A stretch of 64,000 nt of DNA from Acanthacorydalis orientalis (lineage: Eukaryota > Arthropoda > Insecta > Megaloptera > Corydalidae): assembly GCA_034766995.1 (NCBI GenBank), contig CM068315.1, forward strand, positions 38,767,818 to 38,831,817, read 5' to 3'. A program made the translations under genes and the position numbers. Within the stretch, counting starts at the first letter, position 1. Each line of letters begins with the position of its first letter. The notes under the pieces were generated by a model. The model saw nothing but the letters and a program-made list of their open reading frames with translations, was not told where the DNA came from and made no database searches. Of the stretch, positions 50,992 through 64,000 are shown piece after piece.

Positions 50992-51666
50992 TGGGTTGGT
51001 AAAAAAACAATTGCGGTTTATGACCTTCAAATTCTTGTACAGTTTTCTCAGCTAGCTGTTTGTGGTTCAGAACTGTTAGATGGCTAACGTCTAACTTTTG
51101 TACAAGCTCTCGTATTGCTGTGCGTGATTTTGATTCAACTAATGCCTCCAGTTGGTCGTTATGAACTGAAGAAGGATGACCGCGACCTTCTTCATCTTCA
51201 AGGCTGTCATCCCCAGCACGAAATTTTTGGAACCACCGTTATACCGTATGTTCCTTAACAGTACCACCTTAACTTTACCACCCGTTTTGAACTCATACAA
51301 AAAAAATGCTCTTATATACTACTTTTCCATTTTTAATTCAATAACCCAAATCGAAGCAAATTTAATAATAAAACCAATATGTTGCCAATATATAGACCGA
51401 AAAGTTCACTTTAACCCTTTCGCCACTAACGGGACCTATGTGTCCCTTAAAATTTTCAAAAATTACTAACGGAAATTGAATAGATTACTTAAGTAACTCA
51501 AAAGATCATCAAACGAAACAGAAGTTTTAAAACTAAAAATATTGAATCCTTGGTGAAAGGGTTAAAATGATATTAACATGAATACGATGAAATGGCACTT
51601 TCATTGAAAAAAAATTATGGCTGGAATTCAGAAAACAAAAACCGCAGTTATTTTCGTACCAACCTT
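50992..51666 (-). mobile_element. Deleted mariner derivative (copy b) with nested MITE
   Basis: The same element as 27771-28334, reversed. Ends read GGTTGGTAAAAAAACAATTG and the inverted GGTTGGTACGAAAATAACTG. The DNA-binding half is degenerate, and a nearly identical deletion joins it to the 3' end (GAATTTGAAGGTCATAAAC in both). The extra length comes from a nested 155-bp insertion at 51411-51565. Confidence 0.8.
51411..51565. mobile_element. 155-bp TTAA MITE nested in the mariner derivative
   Basis: Begins TTAACCCTTTCGCC and ends GGTGAAAGGGTTAA, near-perfect inverted ends of piggyBac type. The sister element at 27771-28334 has an uninterrupted CATTTTAAAGTG at the matching place, with a single TTAA. 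The insertion and its duplicated TTAA are therefore shown directly. Confidence 0.85.
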
Positions 51667-52164
51667 ATATTAAAAAAGACTTATATTAAATAAAATAAGC
51701 AAAATGTATTACATACCTTTTATTATTTTAATCCTTAGATTTTTCTGCTACTATCTGGAAGAAAGGCAATTCTTAATTGAAAAAAAAACACTTATTTTTA
51801 TTGTACAACTAACTTAATATTAATCATAATTTAAATATAACTTTCGCAATTAAAAAAATTTCCGTTTAACTCGAAGATTGTAAATTTGTAGTCCGTAAAA
51901 TTGAGACTAAAGTGCAAACATTTTCTATATGTGATGAATATTATTACACAAAAAGGACTCTGAAAAATATTCACAAATAAGTTTACGTAAGAATATGTAT
52001 TTTGAAACGAAGTTATGGTAATTAAATTATTACATATACAATGAAATTATATACTCTGCTTATTTACATTAGGTATTTACCCACTTTGCATATGTCATAC
52101 ATGCTTTAAATTTGCCTGGAGCTCATATTACATTATGTATTATATGATTATGTGCCATCTATAT

Positions 52165-52171
52165 ATGCATA

Positions 52172-52214
<43 letters not shown>

Positions 52215-52218
52215 GTAT
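52165..52218. repeat. (TA)n(TGTA)n microsatellite
   Basis: TA repeat followed by four GTAT units. Confidence 0.95.
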
Positions 52219-52734
52219 GAAATAGTTTAATTATATATGGTCAATATCATTGAAACGTAGTACTTTCTCATATATAGATAGAATTAAAATGATTGAAGAT
52301 GACGTGCAAAATTGGAATGTAATAAAATCAGATTTTATTATATTTCGACATTTATAAAAAATATTTTATTATTGATTGTCAATGTGTAGGTCATTTTAAA
52401 TTGACTTTTTGAACATACATTCGTTATTTACAGCATATCACATGATAATGAGCATTTAGCTATCACTACCACTTCAATTAACACCCATCTTGTTTAAATA
52501 ATCAGCTGTTTTTATTTTTTATTATTAACCTCAAAGCACATAAAATAAATCATTCAAAAATATTTAAAAGCTGTAATTAAACAAAAACTGTAATTAAAGG
52601 ATATCGAATATATTGAAGTTTTATTAAGAAAACTTTAAAAATCATTCAAAAATATTTGTCGGCGTAAATGGCACTACATGTAGAAAATTTATATATAGTA
52701 AAATAGTAATTGAAAAATAAATCTCAAGAACATG

Positions 52735-52858
<124 letters not shown>

Positions 52859-53319
52859 GTACTTGATACTTTTCTTTTTAAATTAATCGTTTTCTTAATA
52901 AAACTAAATGTGTTTTCAGTACCTTTTCAATTTGACACTTTCAGCAATAATAATTCAACTAAATGAACAAACTACCGCGACTATGCTGTAATATTTCTAG
53001 ATTCAGTTCGAAAATGTCTCAGTAAAATACTGAAATTAATTACTAAACGCACAATGACAAATTATTCGAATATTTTTGACACTCTTTACATAGTAATTAC
53101 ATGACATTATATTATAATCTAACCTTAAACTACTTACTCCAGTAGTCGCGAAAACCGCCGCTTGCTTGATTTATATATTATTTATTCTCCAGTCAGTCCG
53201 TTTTGTTATATTTATGAATTTTGTTTCAGACTTTCTAACAGTTAATTAAAATAAGTAAATGTAATGCATGAAAAGCTCTACATGCAATTTAAAAGTTTGT
53301 TACTATTCATTATGAAAGA

Positions 53320-53436
<117 letters not shown>

Positions 53437-56400
53437 TTTCAATTGGGATTAAAAGTATTTATGTACCTGTTTTATAGGTAGAAATTTGTACATGTAGAAA
53501 AATATGTGCGTAACGTGATTACGTTGTCCTTGCGACGAAATATCATAAATAAGTGCATATGAGTGTGAAAGCTTACCTGTGTATAATGTATATATAAAAT
53601 GTCGGAATAGAATCAACGCTTTTCTAAATCAGCTATTACGTTTTACGCCTCGTTACGTACCGCGGTCATGAACTTGAGCGTTGAGAATTTCTCTTTTTAC
53701 CACATGTGTATCAAGTGTGCGAATGTTTCATTCGTACAGTGGCGTGCGTATGAAAAATAATATTCATTGTTTGCCCCGAATATAGTTTTGCTTACATTTT
53801 ATTTTTTATGTTAAATTTCGGATTTATCTGAAAAACAAATATAGAATTTGTAGTTAATTTGTACGTAAGAAAAATAATATATCATTGACAAATGGAGAGC
53901 TTATTTATCAAGAATATGATAATTAAATAGATTCAGGTATTTTAAAAAAAATCAATGAAAATAATTTTCTAGGATGAATTCGAGTCTATGAAAATATTTA
54001 TTATCTTAAAAATCCTGGAATGTAAATTGTACCAACGTGTAAGCCGAGTGGATTCAAACATAAATCTGTATGTTTTATATTTTTTATCGATTTCTTTTAA
54101 TACTAACATCTATTAAGTATTAAATTTAAAAATAATATGAGAATTGAATACATTTTTTTTCGAAAAAATATACTAGTTCGTGTCTACAGTTAAGAAAAAT
54201 AAATAAAAAAAACTTGAGCGTATTGAAAAATTTGATTTACTGTAAAAATGAAATTTGTTGAAAATTGGAACAAAGTTAATGTTTCGTATATAAATTCATT
54301 GTTTCATATGTTAGTCTCTTGATGCAATTATGATTGTTGCAATCTATTATTCAAAACGCTGGAAAATAAATTTTCTTTATCTCGTCAATATTATGAGACT
54401 GATACTAAAATAAGGGTCGATAGTTGCACATCTTAATAATAAAATTATATCAGTATGTTTCTGAGAAAAAATAAGAAAATTGAAGTATGCGTGAATGTGT
54501 TAAATAATATACATAATTTATTCTAATATATATATATATAGGATACAAAAGATTGTCTTAAAAAATATTATCAAGTCTATAAACCTCTACTCTAATCTTA
54601 TCTACACATAGTAGATTCCAACGATCTTCTCCAACTGGGTGTATATCAGAGGACCTTCAATCTTAGTGAAATATAAAATCGGTAAATAAATAAACCAACA
54701 AACTGATCAATAAGTAAGAGAATAGCTATTTATTGAAGCAACTCACCGACAAATCAGGAACTAATTTTGTATAAATGGTCTTTTCGAATTGGTTAAATAA
54801 ATTTGAAAAAGTTGTAAAGGATCAACTTTTAGTACCATAATTTAGGGAACAAATATCACACAACACCAAACCGCCTAGAAAGCGTGAGAAACATCTAATT
54901 ACATTTTGTAACGTGTTACCTTCGAATTTATTGCAATTTATTCTCCTTTTGCATTGTTTTGAAGCGCTGTTCTTTTTTATTACTTCTATAAACGAATTGA
55001 ATTTTTCGTTATTTTTTTCAAATAAATCTATTTGAAGATGCGAAAAACGTTGAAACTGGTCATAAAACAGTGAATAAGAATAAATATACAAAGGAAATGA
55101 ATAAAAATATTAAATAAAAAACATATCATGATTTAAGAAAAACAATGTAGATAATATTTTCTTTTTTGTTTTAGCAGAAACCATCGTAATTAGGGTTTCT
55201 AAAAGTTCTGTTTTAGAAATGGTAATGTTTCTTGTTATATACTGCACTTTTATTTGATACTGGAATGGATACGTTTTTTCTTTTTATTGTTATTTTTTAT
55301 TTCATCTTACCTTTCAATCTAGATTTATATTAATTATATTCCAATATAGAACGTAATATCATTAAAATACTGTTTCTATACAATTTACAGAATCGTATAA
55401 TAAATAATGTATGTGTACATAATTTGATTGTTGTAGATAAAATAATAATAGCACTTTTTGAAGATTCTCAGAATTACTATTAATCTCAGTCAGCCAGTCA
55501 TAATAAAATTCTAAAAAATAAAATTTTGTTATAAAAATGGATTTAAATTGAAAAAATCTTTAAAATACTTTCATATCTATTAATATTTCTTAAAATGTTT
55601 CCAAATTGTGGGAAGATATATCGAATTATAAACAGGGAGAAAAAGAAATATTATTTTATCAGCTGCAAGATGTTTAAACATTTCAGTTATTTTCAGGTAT
55701 TATAAGTTTGTCTCGTTTGAACTTGAAATTTAATTCGGAGTTTAAGTGAAAACGAGGAATAAGGTCATAAATATATTATATGAATATGACTAAAGGTTCA
55801 AAAAAAACTTTCATAGATAATTACAAGAGTAGCAATTCACAGAAATGCAAAATAGCTCCTCTTTAATTACATGATTGCAACAAAAAAGAATTATTTAAAT
55901 ATTCAATTTATCTATAAAGATTTTATGATAACAAAAAAAACTAACAATATGTTTCTTTACACTAAAAAAAGAAAATATACTTTTAATGGTTTTTTTAATA
56001 ATTTTTTTTTCTATACACCTGAATTCTAGATTTTAAAAAAATTTCTTTGTGAAATAAAAAATCTACAATTCTATTTGAAGTTATTTCTAATAAAAACATA
56101 ATTTAATTGAGAGAAAGATTTTATTATCGATTTGAAATGTCAAAAACTGGTTCAGAGAAAATAAAAAATATTTTTTGAAACCGAGGAATTTTTTTTAACT
56201 TTCACTGCGTATTATTTTATTCCAAATATGTATCTGAATTACTTATTTTTACTTCAAGACACAATTCTAATAAAAAACTAAAATTTAAAAGTTAAAAAAA
56301 TGTATAAACAAAACTTTCAATCAAATATATGTTGCATCTGATTATATGCGGTACATTTTTTTTAATTATAAAGCTTTCTATATTTTTTAACTTTGTTTAA

Positions 56401-56933
56401 CACTGAACACTTTTTGTTTAAAAAAGGAATAATGTATGCACTGTAAAATTCAATATTACTTTTAAATTTTAATTTACCAAACATTACAATTTTAATTGTA
56501 CAAAACATTTATTACTAATAAACAATAAATTAAAAGTACAATTTTTGGTGTTCAAAAATAATAATAGAGGTCATTTATAATTTATTTTTGTGATTGATTT
56601 CATTTAATATTTTAGTTATATTTAATATGTAGTATAATATCTAGTAGTATAGTAGCATAATATAGAGTGTTTTTAAAAAATTATTATTATATAGTAATTT
56701 TTCTTGCTTTTAAATACTTGCTCCTTCCATAACGTTTCAAATTATTAACGATTTAACGAAATATAGTAAATAATCTATTAAATATATTAATATCTTTAAA
56801 TTTATTTTCAATATTTTATTAATTTTTCTTACACATTTCATATCAGTACATTTCTGTTGAATTTTCTGGGTTAAAGTTTGTAATATACAATCGAAAAAAT
56901 TACTAATAACTTATGTTTTATTCAAAATATCAG

Positions 56934-56935
<2 letters not shown>

Positions 56936-56966
<31 letters not shown>
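56936..56966. repeat. (TA)n microsatellite
   Basis: Short pure TA repeat. Confidence 0.9.
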
Positions 56967-56969
<3 letters not shown>

Positions 56970-57059
56970 CAAGTTTTCTCAGTATAAAAAATAATATAAA
57001 TTCAGACAGATTCAAATATTTTTTTATTATTTAAAAACTTGACTGATTGTATTAAATAT

Positions 57060-57480
57060 ACAATAAAATACAAGCGTATGTTAGGCTGTTCGATCGATAC
57101 GCTATATAGCAGAAATTTCTTTTTGATAGTCTTCGTTTTTTACGACACGCTTACAATTTAAATCGAAAATTAATTTATACGATCCAACATATAAAAAGAT
57201 AAACAAAGACATGTCGTATGAAGCGTACGATAAAAAAATATTATAAATGTAAGTGCCGCCAATGACAGAATAGATACTTGTACACACGCAGAGTGTACAG
57301 AATGAGCCACTTTTACCTGTCCGGTGAATGTGAACATTCTGCGACGATTTGAAAGTTGCGATCTGAGTGACGATGCGCGCGCCACCTCCGGTTTTGAACG
57401 TTGTCAGGGTTGACAATATTCAAGACGCAATTGCGCAATGAGAACAGATATCGCCGGAATCGTCTCTAGGAATGGCCAAA
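57060..57480 (-). promoter_or_regulatory. CpG-richer patch with a donor on the - strand
   Basis: 57290-57480 is much richer in CpG (GATGCGCGCGCCACC, ATCGCCGG) than its surroundings. On the - strand a consensus donor ACAG|GTAAAAG occurs at about 57320. The open frames here start with TTG or GTG, not ATG. It may be a promoter with a 5' exon of a gene reading leftwards; no later exon was identified. Confidence 0.25.
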
Positions 57481-59742
57481 TACTTTTTTAAAATTATAAT
57501 CAAGTCGACGTTTCGTAATGTTCTCATGATCATGATTCGATTAGATTAATCGATTCGTATAAATAAAATAATTTTCATTTATTGTTCAACCATTTTAGTT
57601 GTGAAAGAAAGTAAGAAAATCTCTAAATTTTCACACATTACATTCGAAAAGGTGGAAAAATTGAACACAAAGTATTTATTTTACTTTCAATAACAAGCTT
57701 CATATTCACTAATTCATTAGATACCGATAATATTATATAAATATTGTTCTTATTTATTAATGTTATTGTAATCATTAACAATTTCATTATAAATATTTTA
57801 GTCACACACAAGATCTAATAGAAATATATTGCTATTTTAATTTTAAGTATAATAAGATTATTACATTAAAAATTTAACTCGCACGCTTCATGATTGAACC
57901 TATTTAATTAATCGGTAAAAAATATTTCTATTAACTTTTCACTTCAAAAAGATTCATAAATATTAAAAAGATTTCTTGAAAAAATAAATGCATTTCATAA
58001 AAAATAGTGTTAAGTTTAATTACAATGTTTAAATGCCCATAACTGTATATATTTCTTTAAGGACATGTCCGAAACACTTTACATTAGGTTATAATTGTGA
58101 AATAAAAACAAAACTTCTTATAAGGAATCATTATTTATATGACGTATATTTTTGTGATAATTAAGGTTGAAACGGTTAATGAAACAATATTATTTTATAC
58201 AATATTCTTGGCATTAACCGGATATTTTACTGGGGAACAACAGTACCAGATTTGGTAAATAAACATTTTCTATATTACCTTAATAAAAAATTTTTTTTAG
58301 CCACTATATACAAACGTATACACTAACTTTAAACTTTTTCAACAATTTAAATGATCCTAAAATCATTTTCACGGTATATTTTTTGAATAACACTGGTCAC
58401 ACAATCGATTACAATTAATTAATAAATCGAATAGAGGTAGAAGATTCGTTAGGTTAATTTAAAGAATATTAATCGATTCTAGTTCGGATTTTTTGCGTTA
58501 ACTTTCCCCAATTATTTCCCTTTAGTGGAAATTTTGAACTTATAATCATTTAATAAAAAATAACGATTTTTCTTTTATGAACTTTATTTCATAAAGAATA
58601 ACACATTTTTATTTGCTATTATTTCATTCAATTATTTAGGAACCTAGAATTAGATCATTTTTTTTACTAACTGTTACAAATTAAAAAAAAACTTTGTGTC
58701 CTCAAAATAATCATAAAATTTCATATGAGAATAAGTATTCACTGGAAAAAAAAATAATATTTATTTTATTTATTTTTTAAAATCCATGTATTATTTCTAC
58801 GACTGGTCTTTGTTTAATGTTAAAAAATGTAAATGTATACTAAGAAATGAAGTCAATTTGTTAGTATAAAAACTTTTTCTTTATCAAATTTGCATGTAAA
58901 TGTATAAAAATAAAAAAGAAACGTATGAAATATTCGATGAACAGATTTCTTTAATCAGTAAAATATATCAAACTATTATATTTTTATATGTTCTGATAAA
59001 AAATGTTTGAATTTATTTATATTACATTGCAATAATTTGCACATTATACATTACAAAAATTAGAGTACAATGGAAATATTCTCAATAAAATACATTTTAA
59101 TCAAGAAATAAAAAACTCTATTTTTATGATTTGTGATATTTGATACCCTTACCATTTTTATACGCGTCAAGTAGTTATTTAATAGTAAAAGTAACAGTGT
59201 AAATTATCAGGGCTCTAGAATTTTCTTCTAATATAGTCAATCATTAATAATCGATTTTTTAATTATTTCAGTTATTTTCTAATCGAATATCGTGAAGATC
59301 AGAACATATCAATCATTTTCAACACTGAGATATTTTTTCTTCAATAATAAATGATTTTTATTGAAAAAAACTACTTCAAAACTATAATACATTGACCAAT
59401 AATCATTTCATACAAATGCTTTTAAGTTATAATATTAAGAAATAATATTTAATTATAAAATTTACACAATTCGCATTTGAAAACGTTTTTTTTTTTAAAA
59501 AAAAGCTAATTTAATTTATTCTAATTAAAATATTTCTTTTTACAAAAAAGTATTGCGAAAGTTAAAATGAATCCAAGAATTATATAAGAATGACAAATTT
59601 AAGGCATTCTTTTTAATTTTGTAACATTAACCTATAATCAATACGACAATAAAAAATTTTTGTATTTAATATTCTAAGTTAATATTTTAAGATGTTATAT
59701 TAAAATATATAAACATTCTAGATAAAATAACATATTTTTAAA

Positions 59743-59780
<38 letters not shown>

Positions 59781-59998
59781 AATCAATGAAATTTATATTA
59801 AATTATTATATTACATTTCATACTATAGTTACTTTACATACCTATTAAACAATTACAGAGTATGGTTAGCTATATTTTTAAGTTGGAATTTGAACTATCT
59901 GACAGTTTAAGACATTGAGTTGAAGAAAGTAGTCATAAAGTCGGTTAAGATTAAACATTTATGATATTGTAACAGATTGCTTTTCTAACATATCCAAT
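57481..59998. other. Gene-poor AT-rich stretch
   Basis: Low-complexity AT-rich DNA with one (TA)n tract at 59739-59780. Nothing coding supported. Confidence 0.5.
59739..59780. repeat. (TA)n microsatellite
   Basis: TA repeat with one ACA interruption. Confidence 0.9.
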
Positions 59999-60193
59999 AT
60001 GATCAATAATGGCCAACCCTATATCTATAACGAAAATAATTTCACCTCATCGTTGAAAAATCGACGACGTCAGCGTATCTTACATTTGTCACAGCGGACT
60101 TTTACTTTCTTCGCGAATATATTCAATCTACGGTCATTTAAAGGAGCCCAGATGCGAAAACCCATTGCAGAACGAGAGGTATTGGAGTCGTGA
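59999..60193 (+). CDS. Hypothetical 64-codon open frame in a CpG-richer patch
   Basis: ATG start, basic composition (LKNRRRQRILHL in the middle, then QMRKPIAEREVLES at the end). It resembles no family I know. It may be transcribed from the patch that follows, or be chance. Confidence 0.2.
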   Translation: MINNGQPYIYNENNFTSSLKNRRRQRILHLSQRTFTFFANIFNLRSFKGAQMRKPIAEREVLES

Positions 60194-60360
60194 CGTCAAA
60201 CATGTCAATATTTAATCGTTCATTAACCTCAAAAACGATGTTGTTGTTTTGTTTCTACAAACGAGTGTCACAGAAAGAATCCGAGTACAATGCATCGGAG
60301 AGTAGGTGCAGAATGATCGCGACGATTCGTTTCATTTCGCTACACTAACGCACGAAAAGT
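60040..60360. promoter_or_regulatory. CpG-richer patch with a palindromic CRE
   Basis: Contains TGACGTCA at 60191-60198, the full cAMP-response element palindrome, in a stretch clearly richer in CpG than the surrounding DNA. It is a candidate promoter or enhancer; no target gene can be named. Confidence 0.3.
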
Positions 60361-63203
<2,843 letters not shown>

Positions 63204-63227
63204 GTATATATATATATATATATATAT

Positions 63228-63330
63228 AAAATCAAAACTATCCACTAAAAAAAATCCATGACGTCGACTTATTTACTTGGGACGAAGTTTCTATGATACC
63301 CAAATATGATTATCTCTTCTCTCTCCCACA

Positions 63331-63418
<88 letters not shown>

Positions 63419-63499
63419 CAAATTTATCCACTAAAAATAAAAAAATCCATGACGTCGACTTATTTATTTGAGACTAGGCCTCTATGATACTCCGATATG
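63228..63499 (+). repeat. Tandem pair of ~85-bp units separated by microsatellite
   Basis: 63228-63308 and 63412-63499 share AAAATCAAA..TATCCACTAAAA, then ATCCATGACGTCGACTTATTT, then CTATGATAC. Each is preceded by (TA)n. The period is about 185 bases including a (CT)n(TA)n tract. Confidence 0.75.
63330..63413. repeat. (CT)n(TA)n microsatellite
   Basis: Lies between the two 85-bp tandem units. Confidence 0.95.
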
Positions 63500-63606
63500 T
63501 TTATTATTTCATTCGGTTACATGTACTTATAATTGATAAGTGGGCGAGCGCAGCGATCCCAGGGGTTGACGAGCAAAGCAAGTAGCGGCTGGAGCCTCCT
63601 AATGTA

Positions 63607-63622
63607 TACACACACACACACA

Positions 63623-63709
<87 letters not shown>
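63607..63709. repeat. (CA)n(TA)n microsatellite
   Basis: Short CA block then about 85 bases of TA. Confidence 0.95.
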
Positions 63710-63711
<2 letters not shown>

Positions 63712-64000
63712 AAATTTTGTACTTATAAATTTTTTACACATGTTTAATGCATCTATTCCTCATTAAAGGTATCCATAATAAATTGGATCAACTTTACTCT
63801 TTCACATAATAATTAACGAAATTTCCCGAAAAAACTTCAACGGACAATTAATTAATGTTAATAACCAAAAGTTATTCATTATTAACAGAATTCATAACAA
63901 ATAATTATTTTTAAATAAAAAAATTAAACAAAATTTTGTCAATTTCATTATATATCACTTTAACTCTCGATGATTTTTAAGATTAAACTAGCCACTAGCA

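Noticed and set aside
54822..55091. 89-codon - strand frame
   Set aside because: Low-complexity composition, no family match.
57102..57416. 104- and 71-codon frames on the - strand
   Set aside because: They begin with TTG or GTG, not ATG, and show no known domain; kept only as a possible 5' region.

Overview
The window looks like nuclear DNA of an insect, most likely a hymenopteran (bee, wasp or ant). This is inferred from the very AT-rich sequence, dozens of long (TA)n tracts, many decayed mariner and piggyBac-type elements, and genes split by short GT-AG introns. No bacterial-style operons, tRNA genes, rRNA genes or CRISPR arrays were seen. No database search was possible, so family names rest on recognised motifs and splice-consistent exon reconstruction.

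Gene 1 (positions 2-9792, + strand, 5' end outside the window) is a multi-exon gene whose first three exons resemble the ordered N-terminal part of the meiotic chromosome-axis protein SYCP2. Its middle is built from tandemly multiplied, phase-0 exons. One 132-bp exon is present twice in a very recent ~493-bp tandem duplication. Three exon types (A, B, C) then repeat as A1-B1-C1-A2-B2-C2-A3-B3-C3-A4. Most repeats end in a related short motif of the form T-V-x-(L/S)-(I/V). A 226-codon basic, serine-rich last exon closes the gene.

Gene 2 (13982-11974, - strand, convergent with gene 1) is a compact three-exon gene for a ~214-residue membrane RING-finger protein. It resembles the E3 ligase RNF170: an N-terminal membrane segment, a C3HC4 RING, and C-terminal hydrophobic segments.

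The remaining ~50 kb has no convincing complete gene. It holds: a dead mariner with an internal deletion (14480-15192); two Hsmar1/SETMAR-like mariners (17131-18430 and 47270-48563), one nested in a pogo/Tigger-type element; two short derivatives of another mariner with nearly the same internal deletion (27771-28334 and 50992-51666), the second carrying a nested TTAA element whose empty site survives in the first; two helix-turn-helix-lacking mariners (33658-34465 and 42663-43475); an internally deleted piggyBac-like element (36491-37158); and a 241-bp TTAA fold-back element (30195-30435). There is also a dispersed ~300-bp repeat pair, a possible short secreted-peptide exon (28775-28942), and a few CpG-richer patches that could be promoters of genes not visible here. 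The rest is AT-rich intergenic DNA broken by microsatellites.
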